Below, in pieces: positions 1 through 7,554 of a stretch of 16,134 nt of DNA. Position numbers and translations under genes: made by a program. The stretch lies in NCBI GenBank assembly GCA_947169505.1, contig CAMVPZ010000006.1, forward strand, positions 1-16,134, read 5' to 3'. The stretch is from an uncultured Pseudomonadota bacterium (GTDB lineage: Bacteria; Pseudomonadota; Alphaproteobacteria; Rs-D84). Under the pieces are notes generated by a model, which made no database searches, had not been told where the DNA came from, and worked only from the letters and a program-made list of their open reading frames with translations. The stretch's first letter is position 1. Each line of letters opens with the position of its first letter.

Positions 1-705
1 TATTTCGCAATTTTTAACCATTTTTGCGGCGGATTTATTGCAAAGGAAATAATCAAGACGTAAACCCTGGTTATTGCCAACCGTATCACGTCCACGATAT
101 CCGTACCATGTATAATCAATTGTGTCTGGGTGTATTTTTTTCCAAATATCAATCCAACCCGCATCCAGCCATTGTTGCATAATTTCACGTGCCGCCGGTG
201 CAGAAATTGATGAACCAACATAATTTTTTGGATTCCAAATATCGTTGTCTGTTATTGCTACATTAAAATCACCACCGATTATAACCGGTTCTTCGCTGTT
301 CAAATATTGTGAAATATATTTGGTAAATGCACGCATCCATTCCAATTTATATGGAAATTTTGGGGATTCAATACAATCGCCATTTGGCATATATACATTT
401 ATCAATCGAATATGACCGTCAATTACACATTCCAAAAATCTGGCATTTGAATCGGGATATGTCGGCATGCCCAAAATAGTGTCTTCAATAGAATATTTTG
501 AAAAAGTGGCGACGCCGTTCCATGATTTTTGACCAAAAACCTTTATATTATACCCATATTCATCAAATAAATTGTGTGGAAAATTGGCGGCTTCAACCTT
601 TAATTCTTGGACCATAATTGTGTCATATTCGCCGCTACGCAAAATTTCCAAAAAACTTTCGATGTGGGCCCGGATTGAATTTATATTAAGTGTTAGTATT
701 TTCAT
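1..705 (-). CDS. xthA: Exodeoxyribonuclease III (AP endonuclease), 3' end cut by window edge
   Basis: The protein repairs abasic sites and removes 3' blocking groups from double-stranded DNA in base-excision repair. The minus strand from 705 down to 1 reads 235 uninterrupted codons beginning MKILTLNINSIRA. Family landmarks are present: QELK with Glu34, VYMPNG at 104-109, GGDFNV with Asp146 and Asn148, and GLRLDYF with Asp218. These match the metal and catalytic residues of the E. coli enzyme (Glu34, Asp151, Asn153, Asp229). The C-terminal Asp-His pair lies beyond the window, so about 25-30 residues are missing. The usual QETK is QELK here. No good Shine-Dalgarno precedes the ATG, and the predicted transcript start is only about 10 nt upstream, so the leader would be very short. 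It is divergent from the first acyl-ligase gene. Confidence 0.93.
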   Translation of the reverse strand, partial: MKILTLNINSIRAHIESFLEILRSGEYDTIMVQELKVEAANFPHNLFDEYGYNIKVFGQKSWNGVATFSKYSIEDTILGMPTYPDSNARFLECVIDGHIRLINVYMPNGDCIESPKFPYKLEWMRAFTKYISQYLNSEEPVIIGGDFNVAITDNDIWNPKNYVGSSISAPAAREIMQQWLDAGWIDIWKKIHPDTIDYTWYGYRGRDTVGNNQGLRLDYFLCNKSAAKMVKNCEI

Positions 706-707
706 AT

Positions 708-736
708 TTGCAATCTTTTTTTTATAATACTATAAT
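708..736 (+). promoter_or_regulatory. Predicted sigma70-like promoter of the triple ligase operon
   Basis: TTGCAA (708-713), a 17-nt spacer and a perfect TATAAT (731-736) face the ligase genes. A second TATAAT lies at 723-728. The predicted start near 743 would give a leader of about 33 nt carrying the AAGGA at 762-766. It overlaps the xthA promoter on the other strand. Confidence 0.6.
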
Positions 737-749
737 ATATCACGTCCAA
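721..749 (-). promoter_or_regulatory. Predicted sigma70-like promoter of xthA
   Basis: Read on the minus strand, TTGGAC (749-744) is followed after exactly 17 nt by TATAAA (726-721). Transcription would start near 714, giving a leader of about 10 nt before the xthA ATG at 705. The element overlaps the opposite-facing promoter of the ligase operon. It is a pattern match only. Confidence 0.5.
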
Positions 750-775
750 TATAAAAACAACAAGGATTTTATGTT

Positions 776-2356
776 ATGAACATGTATCAGTTTTTAGAGC
801 AGGTGGCGAAAGAATCGCCAGATGCTTTGTATTTGGTACGCGAAAAAATCACATTCAAAGAAGTCCTGAAATTAATTCGTGCGCGTGCAACAACACTGCG
901 TGATGCCGGGGTACGGGCTGGCGATATTGTCGGCTTGTTGGCGCATAATATTCCAGAATTTCCGGTGACTTTGTTTGCGATATGGTATTTGGGCGGAACG
1001 GTTTTGTTGTTGGATACTAATTTGACACCGTTTGAATACGATAATATGACCAAAACTGTGAAATGTAAATTTGTGTGTGCTGAAAAATCTTTTTTCTATG
1101 AAACAAAAAATTTTAAGTTTTTTGATATAGAAACCAAAGATAAAAAATTGGACACTAAATTAAAACCGGCGAAAACAAGTGCAGATGATATTGCAACTAT
1201 GTCGTTTACATCTGGTTCAACCGGAACACCAAAAGTTGTACCATTGACACATGGAAATTTGAAAACTTCTTCGGATGGATATGCAGATATGGGACAATGG
1301 ATTCACAAAAATGAAATAATGTATGGCTTTTTACCGCTTTACCACGTGTTTGGTTTTGCAGCGGGAATTTTGGCACCAATGCATTTTCATATGGGAATTT
1401 TATTACAACCAAGTATTAACCCAAAAAATATTTTGGATGATTTCAAAACTTATAAACCGCATTGTATACCGGCGGTGCCACGTCTTTACGAGGTCTTTCG
1501 TAATAAAATAATCGAAGGTTTAAAAGAAAGACATGTTTGGTGGTTGTTTTCTTTCGTTTTGAAACATCAAAAGTTTTTAAAGAAAATCGGTTTTGGTTGG
1601 TTGGTTAAAAAGATTCAAAAACCAATTTTGGATATTTTCGGTGGTCGTGTGAACCTTATGATTGCGGGCGGGGCGGCTACAAAACCAGAAGTGGAAAGTT
1701 TTTATGAATCTTTGGGACTTGCTTTTGTTCAAGGCTATGGCATGACCGAAACAGTTGGACCATTTTGTTGTTCAAGACCTGTTAAGCATCGTGTGCCTTT
1801 TGCATTTGGAACACCGGTTGGTTGTTCACAGTGCACAATCAGGGATGCTGATGAAACAGGTGTTGGAACTTTGTGGGTTCGTGGACCAAATGTGTTCAAA
1901 GGCTATTGGAATAACAAGGTTGCAAACAAAGAATCTTTTGATAGTGAGGGTTGGTTTAATACCGGTGATTTGGTGTATTTGGATAAAAACAAACAATACC
2001 ATTTTGTAGGTCGTAAAAAACAAGTCATTGTGTTGGATTCTGGGAAAAACGTTTATCCTGATGAATTGGAAGCATTGTTTATGGAAATAGATGGTGTTAA
2101 AAATGTTGCGGTCTTTGAACATCGTGTCAAAGGTAAAACTGTGACATATGGTGTGTTTTCTGTTGAACCAAATATGACCATGGATAAATTATCTGCTGCA
2201 ATAGCGACAGCTAATAAAAAACTTGCTTCGTATAAATGGGTGACGCATTTTGCGATGACAACCGAAGATTTGCCGATGACCAGCACACAAAAGCTTAAAC
2301 GCCACATGGTTCGTCAAAATTTAATTGATGGTGAATATACAAATAAACATGAATAA
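776..2356 (+). CDS. AMP-forming acyl/aryl-acid ligase (ANL superfamily), copy 1 of 3
   Basis: The predicted reaction is activation of a carboxylic acid with ATP to an acyl-AMP, then transfer to CoA or another thiol. The 526-residue protein has the whole ANL fold. The ATP loop TSGSTGTPK is at 145-153, the A4 aromatic motif PLYHVFG at 187-193 and A5 GYGMTE at 320-325. TGD is at 396-398, followed by GRKKQVIVLDSGKNVYPDE from 412. The C-terminal catalytic lysine is Lys506 in STQKLKR. The motif after GRKK most resembles long-chain acyl-CoA synthetases (inference). The residue after the ATP-loop lysine is Val where Gly is usual. The chosen ATG is 9 nt after AAGGA. An ATG at 771 opens only a two-codon frame. 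No membrane segment or signal peptide is evident. It is first in an operon with two paralogues; the substrate is unknown. Confidence 0.9.
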   Translation: MNMYQFLEQVAKESPDALYLVREKITFKEVLKLIRARATTLRDAGVRAGDIVGLLAHNIPEFPVTLFAIWYLGGTVLLLDTNLTPFEYDNMTKTVKCKFVCAEKSFFYETKNFKFFDIETKDKKLDTKLKPAKTSADDIATMSFTSGSTGTPKVVPLTHGNLKTSSDGYADMGQWIHKNEIMYGFLPLYHVFGFAAGILAPMHFHMGILLQPSINPKNILDDFKTYKPHCIPAVPRLYEVFRNKIIEGLKERHVWWLFSFVLKHQKFLKKIGFGWLVKKIQKPILDIFGGRVNLMIAGGAATKPEVESFYESLGLAFVQGYGMTETVGPFCCSRPVKHRVPFAFGTPVGCSQCTIRDADETGVGTLWVRGPNVFKGYWNNKVANKESFDSEGWFNTGDLVYLDKNKQYHFVGRKKQVIVLDSGKNVYPDELEALFMEIDGVKNVAVFEHRVKGKTVTYGVFSVEPNMTMDKLSAAIATANKKLASYKWVTHFAMTTEDLPMTSTQKLKRHMVRQNLIDGEYTNKHE

Positions 2357-2369
2357 ATTGTTGTTAATC

Positions 2370-2375
2370 AAAGGA
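2370..2375 (+). promoter_or_regulatory. Ribosome binding site of ligase copy 2
   Basis: AAAGGA lies 8 nt before the ATG at 2384, inside a 27-nt gap between copies 1 and 2. The short gap with no promoter or terminator supports co-transcription of these two genes. Confidence 0.7.
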
Positions 2376-2383
2376 ATGAAATT

Positions 2384-3964
2384 ATGAATATGTATGAATT
2401 GTTGGAAAAAAATGTTAAAAGAAACCCAAAGACAGTGTTTTTGGTTCGTGAAAATGTGACTTTTGAAGAAATGCCTGATTTGGTAAAGGCTCGTGCAACG
2501 ACACTTAAAAAAGCCGGGGTTAAACCGGGTGATGTTGTTGGTGTGTTGTCGCATAATTTGCCACAATTTCCAATAACTTTGTTTGCAATATGGTATTTGG
2601 GTGGAACGGTTTTATTATTGGATACTAATTTGGCAGATACAGAATATGAAAACATGACAAAAACAACAGATTGCAAGTTTGTGTGTGCTGAAAAATCATT
2701 TTTCTATAATACCAAAACTTTCAAATTTTTTGATATAGAAACCAAAGATGAAGAAACAGATGAAAAATTAAAAGCATATCCATTAAAAGATAAAGATATT
2801 GCAACACTTTCATTTACATCTGGATCAACTGGGACACCAAAGGTTGTGCCTTTGTCACATTTTAATTTGGTTTCTTGTTCTGATAATTTGGAATATTTAA
2901 ATCAATGGTTAAAGCCTGGCGAAATGTTCTATGCGTTTTTGCCGTTGTATCACGTGTTTGGTTTTGCAGTTGGATTTTTGGCACCACTTCATTTTGGTAT
3001 GGGAATATTATTACAATCTACAATTAATCCAAATGCGATTATGGCAGATTTTGCGCAATATAAACCTCAAGTTATACCGGCGGTGCCAAAGTTGTGGGAA
3101 ATATTCCGTAAGAAAATTATTGATGGAATCAAAGCCAAGAAGAAATGGTGGTTGGTATCTTTCATTATGAATAATCAAAAAATATTGCGCATGATGGGAC
3201 TTGGTAAATTGGTAGATAAAGTATTAAATCAAATTCGTGCTGTGTTCGGTGGTCGTGCCAGATTGTTGGTTGCGGGTGGTGCAGCGACAAAACCAGAAGT
3301 TGAAAAATTCTATACTCAATTGGGTATGGCGTTTGTTCAAGGTTATGGAATGACCGAAACTGTTGGGCCAATCTGTTGTTCAAGACCGCTTAAAAAACGT
3401 GTGCCATACGCATTTGGTGCGCCGATGGGTGATACAGAATGTCAAATTCGTAACAAAGATGAAGATGGTATTGGAATGTTATGGGTTCGTGGAAATCAGG
3501 TTTTGTGTGGGTATTTGAATAATGAATCCGCAAATAAAGATTCTTTTGATAAAGAAGGGTTTTTCTGTACAGGCGATTTGGTTTCTATGGATAAAAATGG
3601 TGAATTACATTTTGCCGGACGTAAAAAACAAGTGATTGTTTTGGACAGTGGTAAAAATGTTTATCCTGATGAATTAGAAGGTTTGTTTATTGAAATACCA
3701 GGTGTAAAAAGCGTGGCTGTTTTTGAACATGAAATAAATGGCAAAACAGTTGCATATGGTGTGTTTTCTGTTGAACCAGATATGACAATGGAAAAATTAG
3801 CAAAAGAAATAGCAGAAAAAAATAAAAAAGTTGCTTCATATAAATGGGTGACACACTTTGCGATGACAACGGACGATTTACCTGTGACCAGTACACAAAA
3901 AATAAAGCATCATGTTGTTCGTCAATGGTTGATGGATGGTAAATATAAAAACAAACACGAATAA
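2384..3964 (+). CDS. AMP-forming acyl/aryl-acid ligase (ANL superfamily), copy 2 of 3
   Basis: This is a paralogue of the preceding gene with the same length, 526 residues, and landmark motifs at the same positions where checked (through the ATP loop TSGSTGTPK at 145-153). It also has PLYHVFG, GYGMTETVGP, TGD and GRKKQVIVLDSGKNVYPDE. The C-terminal lysine sits in STQKIKHH, where copy 1 has STQKLKRH. The predicted acid pocket differs mildly from copy 1: after PLYHVFGFA it reads VGFLAPLHFGMG against AGILAPMHFHMG. Many synonymous changes separate the two genes even where the protein is identical, so the duplication is not recent. It starts 27 nt after copy 1 with its own AAAGGA. A hairpin without a T-tract follows its stop codon. 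It is probably cytosolic; the substrate is unknown. Confidence 0.9.
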   Translation: MNMYELLEKNVKRNPKTVFLVRENVTFEEMPDLVKARATTLKKAGVKPGDVVGVLSHNLPQFPITLFAIWYLGGTVLLLDTNLADTEYENMTKTTDCKFVCAEKSFFYNTKTFKFFDIETKDEETDEKLKAYPLKDKDIATLSFTSGSTGTPKVVPLSHFNLVSCSDNLEYLNQWLKPGEMFYAFLPLYHVFGFAVGFLAPLHFGMGILLQSTINPNAIMADFAQYKPQVIPAVPKLWEIFRKKIIDGIKAKKKWWLVSFIMNNQKILRMMGLGKLVDKVLNQIRAVFGGRARLLVAGGAATKPEVEKFYTQLGMAFVQGYGMTETVGPICCSRPLKKRVPYAFGAPMGDTECQIRNKDEDGIGMLWVRGNQVLCGYLNNESANKDSFDKEGFFCTGDLVSMDKNGELHFAGRKKQVIVLDSGKNVYPDELEGLFIEIPGVKSVAVFEHEINGKTVAYGVFSVEPDMTMEKLAKEIAEKNKKVASYKWVTHFAMTTDDLPVTSTQKIKHHVVRQWLMDGKYKNKHE

Positions 3965-3974
3965 TCCGTTTGGT

Positions 3975-4002
3975 TCCCGACATTGTTTTTTCAATGTCGG
4001 GA
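3975..4002 (+). other. Intercistronic hairpin between ligase copies 2 and 3
   Basis: TCCCGACATTG (3975-3985) pairs perfectly over 11 bp with CAATGTCGGGA (3992-4002) around a loop of six T. No T-run follows on either strand, so it is not a normal intrinsic terminator. It could protect an mRNA 3' end, mark a processing site or lower expression of copy 3. It starts 11 nt after the stop of copy 2. Confidence 0.8.
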
Positions 4003-4030
4003 CAGAATAAAATACAAAAGGAAAGATATC

Positions 4031-5611
4031 ATGAATATGTATCAAAAACTAGAAAATGCAGTTAATCAATGGCCTGAAAATTTATTTCTGGTTCGTGAAA
4101 ATATAACTTATTCACAATTTATTGATCAAGTGCGTGCTCGTGCTTCGTCTTTAAACAAAGCCGGTGTTAAACCGGGGGATGTGGTTGGTGTTTTGTCACA
4201 TAATTTACCGCAGTTTCCATTAACTTTGTTTGCAATATGGTATTTGGGCGGAATTGTATTGATGTTAGATACAAATCTTACACCACGTGAATATGATAAA
4301 ATGTGCGAAATTGCAGGATGCAAATTTGTGTGTGGCGAATCTTCGTTCTTTTATAAAACAGACAAATTTAAATTTTACGATATAACACGCAAAGATGGTG
4401 AAATCGATTATGATTTAAGGGCATACCCATCTGAATCCACAGATGTTGCGACTATGTCTTTTACATCTGGATCAACCGGAACACCAAAAGTTGTGCCGTT
4501 AACTCATTTTAATTTAATAGAATGTGCAAATTCTTTGGAAGATATGTCTGATTACTATCATTCTGGGGAAATAATGTACGGATTTTTACCGCTTTATCAC
4601 ATATTTGGATTTGCAGTGTGTATATTGGGTACAATTCAATATGGTGGTGGTTTGGTTTTACAACCTGTTATTAATCCAAAATATATATTGGATGATTTCA
4701 AGAAATTTAAACCGCATGTTATTCCAATTGTGCCACGTGTGTTGGAATTATTCCGTAATAAAATTATTGATGGGATGAAGCAACAAAAGAAATGGCGTGT
4801 TGCGTCGTTCATTTTGAATAACCAAAAAACTTTGAAAGATATGGGATTGGATTTCGTTGTTCGCAAAGTCCAAGAACCTTTGCTTGATATTTTTGGTGGA
4901 CGTGTTCGTCTGTTGATTGCGGGCGGTGCCGCAACAAAACCAGAAGTTGAAAATTTCTATGAATCTTTGGGATTGGCTTTTATCCAGGGTTATGGTTTAA
5001 CTGAAACTGTTGGGCCAATTTGCATTTCAAAACCAACAAGTAAAAGATTGGCTTATTCTGTTGGTGCGCCAACTTCCAATAACGAATGTGAAATTCGTGA
5101 TAAAGATGAAAATGGTGTTGGAATTTTATGGGTTCGTGGACATCAAGTATTTAATGGATACCTTAATAATGACGAAGTTAATGCAACTGTGTTTGATGAA
5201 AAGGGATTCTTTAATACTGGTGATATGATGTACATGGATAAAAACGGTGAATTACATTTTGCGGGTCGTAAAAAACAAGTGATTGTTTTGGATTCTGGAA
5301 AAAATGTTTATCCCGATGAATTGGAAGCACTGTTTATGGAAATAGAAGGCGTCAAAAATGTTGCGGTTTTTGAACACAAAGTTGGTGATAAAACTGTTGC
5401 ATATGGTGTTTTCCAGGTTGAACCAAGCATGACAATGGAAAAATTGGCTGCATCTGTTGCAGAAGCAAATAAAAAAGTAGCATCATATAAATGGGTGACT
5501 CACTTTGCGATGACGACAGAAGATTTGCCAACGACCAGCACACAAAAGATTAAACATCATGAAGTTCGTAAGAATTTGATTGATGGCAAATATCTAGATA
5601 GAAAAGAATAA
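4031..5611 (+). CDS. AMP-forming acyl/aryl-acid ligase (ANL superfamily), copy 3 of 3
   Basis: This third paralogue has 526 residues when started at 4031. The open frame extends upstream to an ATG at 3983, but that start lies inside the hairpin and has no ribosome site. The 4031 ATG follows AAAGGAAAG and reproduces the MNMY start of the other copies. All ANL motifs are intact: TSGSTGTPK at 145-153, PLYHIFG, GYGLTETVGP, TGD, GRKKQVIVLDSGKNVYPDE and the lysine in STQKIKHH. It diverges most in the predicted acid-binding pocket, with GFAVCILGTIQYGGG after the A4 motif and ICISKP after A5 where the others have CCSRP. That suggests a different or shifted substrate (inference). A strong bidirectional terminator follows the stop codon. 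Confidence 0.9.
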   Translation: MNMYQKLENAVNQWPENLFLVRENITYSQFIDQVRARASSLNKAGVKPGDVVGVLSHNLPQFPLTLFAIWYLGGIVLMLDTNLTPREYDKMCEIAGCKFVCGESSFFYKTDKFKFYDITRKDGEIDYDLRAYPSESTDVATMSFTSGSTGTPKVVPLTHFNLIECANSLEDMSDYYHSGEIMYGFLPLYHIFGFAVCILGTIQYGGGLVLQPVINPKYILDDFKKFKPHVIPIVPRVLELFRNKIIDGMKQQKKWRVASFILNNQKTLKDMGLDFVVRKVQEPLLDIFGGRVRLLIAGGAATKPEVENFYESLGLAFIQGYGLTETVGPICISKPTSKRLAYSVGAPTSNNECEIRDKDENGVGILWVRGHQVFNGYLNNDEVNATVFDEKGFFNTGDMMYMDKNGELHFAGRKKQVIVLDSGKNVYPDELEALFMEIEGVKNVAVFEHKVGDKTVAYGVFQVEPSMTMEKLAASVAEANKKVASYKWVTHFAMTTEDLPTTSTQKIKHHEVRKNLIDGKYLDRKE

Positions 5612-5616
5612 AAAAC

Positions 5617-5640
5617 AACCGCCCAGATGGGCGGTTTTTT
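5617..5640. terminator. Bidirectional intrinsic terminator between the ligase operon and mnmE
   Basis: AACCGCCC (5617-5624) pairs with GGGCGGTT (5629-5636) around an AGAT loop. A T-run follows on the plus strand and an A-run precedes it, which serves the minus strand. It can end both the ligase operon and ruvA-mnmE. The mnmE stop codon at 5641-5639 overlaps the T-run. Confidence 0.88.
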
Positions 5641-6931
5641 ATTTACCCAAACAGAGTCTTGAAAATGTCATATCGGCAATTTCGTTTGTTGTGATTATGC
5701 CCAATATTTTTCCAATGCTGTCGGCCGCACGTCTTACGTGTTCTGCAAATATATCGTAATTGCCATCATATTTATTTATTGCGTGTTCCAATTCTTTTAT
5801 TGTTTGTGTTAACAATTCATGTGTGCGTTCGTTGACAGAGATTTTTGCTTCGTTGCCATCCATTAATTCATGCATTTTTTCTTTGATTGTTTTTAATAAT
5901 TTATCAAAACCAGCACCCGTTTTAACAGATGTATAAATTACATGACGATTGTTTTTGTTTTTTATTAAATCACTTTTATTTATTATTGTTATCCCATCTG
6001 TTTTTATTTCTTTGGGTAATTCGTTATATACATACAAAATTAAATCAGCATTTTTTGTTTCTTCGTGTGTGCGTTCAATTCCTATTTTTTCAATAGCATT
6101 TTTTGATTTACGAATCCCGGCGGTATCAGCCAGATTTACCAAATAACCGTCAATATCAATTTGTGCAGATACTACATCACGTGTAGTGCCGGCAATATCG
6201 GACACTATTGCACGATTTGAACCGACCAATTTGTTAAATATTGAAGATTTACCAACATTGGTTTTTCCAATCAATACGATATTAAAACCATTTTGTATTG
6301 CACGGGTCGCACGAGAATTCGAAAGAGACGTTTTTATTTCTTCCAATAATTTTTTTGTTTTTGTGATTATTTTTTTATCTATGTTTTTCGGTAATTCATC
6401 ATCCGCATAATCCAGTATGGCCGCACCATAGGCAGAAATTTCAATCATTTGTTCCCGCCAAGAATTATAAATTATGGAATCATGTCCGGTCAAAGATTTT
6501 AATGCGTTTTGTCTTTGTTTGTCTGTTTGTGCATTAAGCAGGGCGATTAAACCATCAACATCGGTCAAATCCATTTTATTATTGTAAAAAGCACGCTTTG
6601 AAAATTCACCACGGTTTGCAATACGACAACCATTTTTACGCAAAAATTCAAAGATTTTATTTATTACCGCTGGGGCGCCATGTGAATGTATTTCAATAAT
6701 GTCTTCGCCGGTAAAAGAATTGGGTGCATTAAAATAAATTGCGATACATTGGTCAATCAAATCATCATTATCATCACGCAAATTGGTAAAATAGGCATGA
6801 CGTGAATCAAATTTCTTTTTGTTTATAATTTGTTTAAAAAGTTTTGATAAATCATCACCAGATATACGAATAACTGCAACACCAGATTTACCAGGTGCTG
6901 ATGATAAAGCAAAGATTGTATCGTTGTTCAT
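5639..6931 (-). CDS. mnmE: tRNA-modifying GTPase MnmE (TrmE)
   Basis: Together with MnmG, MnmE installs the (carboxymethyl)aminomethyl group on uridine 34 of several tRNAs. The N-terminal tetrahydrofolate-binding domain starts MNNDTIFALSSAPGKSGVAVIRISG. The GTPase domain lies inside the helical domain and has the P-loop GKTNVGKS at 222-229, AGTTRD at 247-252, DTAG at 269-272 and NKSD at 318-321. The protein ends in the conserved CLGK at 427-430, with the family's catalytically important cysteine. At 430 residues it is somewhat shorter than the E. coli protein of about 454, with no missing motif. It starts 3 nt after the ruvA stop, so the two are almost certainly co-transcribed. mnmG is not in the window. 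Confidence 0.97.
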   Translation of the reverse strand: MNNDTIFALSSAPGKSGVAVIRISGDDLSKLFKQIINKKKFDSRHAYFTNLRDDNDDLIDQCIAIYFNAPNSFTGEDIIEIHSHGAPAVINKIFEFLRKNGCRIANRGEFSKRAFYNNKMDLTDVDGLIALLNAQTDKQRQNALKSLTGHDSIIYNSWREQMIEISAYGAAILDYADDELPKNIDKKIITKTKKLLEEIKTSLSNSRATRAIQNGFNIVLIGKTNVGKSSIFNKLVGSNRAIVSDIAGTTRDVVSAQIDIDGYLVNLADTAGIRKSKNAIEKIGIERTHEETKNADLILYVYNELPKEIKTDGITIINKSDLIKNKNNRHVIYTSVKTGAGFDKLLKTIKEKMHELMDGNEAKISVNERTHELLTQTIKELEHAINKYDGNYDIFAEHVRRAADSIGKILGIITTNEIADMTFSRLCLGK

Positions 6932-6934
6932 GTT

Positions 6935-7504
6935 TTATTTTCCACTGATTTCTTTCAATGCCATTGGAACCAATTTTGATACGTCCATCATGGGATTTTG
7001 TGATACCAAATGTTGCGCCATGTCAATAATATCCATACGACGATATCCCAAAGATTCCAACGCTGCCAACAAATCGGGCAAAGCACCGCCAGCAGTATCA
7101 CCAAAGTCAAAATTGCCACCACCCATTTTGGTTTTTAATTCAACTATGATTTTTTCAGCAACTTTTTTCCCAACCCCGGGTGCGGTTGCAATAGTTTTTG
7201 CATCACCACTTGCGATTGCGGTCATCAAAGTTTCTGTTTTTATGGTCCCCATTATTGCCAGTGCAACCTTTGGCCCAACACCAGAAACCGTAGTTAATTG
7301 ATTAAACAGGTTTTGTGCAGCAATATTTGAAAAACCAAATAAACGTATTGAATCTTCACGAACTATTGTTTCAATCCAAAGGGTTGCTGGGGTTTTGGGT
7401 GTAAAAGTTTCCGGGGTATAGACTTTATATCCAACAGGACCCGCCATCAAAATTACATAATCGGATCCAATATAATCAATTACACCTTGCAATTTTCCAA
7501 TCAT
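6935..7504 (-). CDS. ruvA: Holliday junction branch-migration subunit RuvA
   Basis: RuvA binds four-way junctions as a tetramer and loads the RuvB motor during recombination. The 189-residue protein begins MIGKLQGVIDYIG with the N-terminal OB-fold domain. It carries the two helix-hairpin-helix motifs SGVGPK at 74-79 and PGVGKK at 109-114. After a Gly-rich linker it ends with a small C-terminal domain containing LLAALESLGYRR, which contacts RuvB. It is a little shorter than the E. coli protein of 203 residues. AAGGAT lies 7 nt before the ATG. It heads a two-gene operon with mnmE, not with ruvB or ruvC, and is divergent from yebC. Confidence 0.96.
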   Translation of the reverse strand: MIGKLQGVIDYIGSDYVILMAGPVGYKVYTPETFTPKTPATLWIETIVREDSIRLFGFSNIAAQNLFNQLTTVSGVGPKVALAIMGTIKTETLMTAIASGDAKTIATAPGVGKKVAEKIIVELKTKMGGGNFDFGDTAGGALPDLLAALESLGYRRMDIIDMAQHLVSQNPMMDVSKLVPMALKEISGK

Positions 7505-7533
7505 TTGTTATCCTTTGCTGGTAATTTTAATAT
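7505..7533 (+). promoter_or_regulatory. Weak predicted promoter of yebC
   Basis: TTGTTA (7505-7510), a 17-nt spacer and TAATAT (7528-7533) face yebC. It lies almost entirely over the ruvA promoter. The yebC ribosome site AAAAGG (7543-7548) follows, 6 nt before the ATG. Confidence 0.35.
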
Positions 7534-7552
7534 ATTTTAATCAAAAGGTCAA
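7524..7552 (-). promoter_or_regulatory. Predicted sigma70-like promoter of ruvA-mnmE
   Basis: On the minus strand TTGACC (7552-7547), a 17-nt spacer and TAAAAT (7529-7524) each match five of six consensus bases. The predicted start is near 7517, with a short leader holding the ruvA ribosome site. The -35 element overlaps the yebC ribosome binding site on the other strand. Confidence 0.55.
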
Positions 7553-7554
7553 AT

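Noticed and set aside
3983..4030. Upstream start giving a 542-residue ligase copy 3
   Set aside because: The ATG lies inside the hairpin with no ribosome site; the 4031 start has one and matches the other two copies.
776..5611. The ligase triplet as a recent transposon or foreign island
   Set aside because: No flanking repeats, transposase or shift in base use is visible, and the copies differ at many synonymous sites.
776..5611. The ligases as nonribosomal peptide synthetase modules
   Set aside because: No carrier or condensation domain is present; each gene is a stand-alone 526-residue ligase.
6819..7301. 160-codon plus-strand open frame
   Set aside because: It is antisense to ruvA and mnmE, spans both and resembles no protein; it is a shadow frame.
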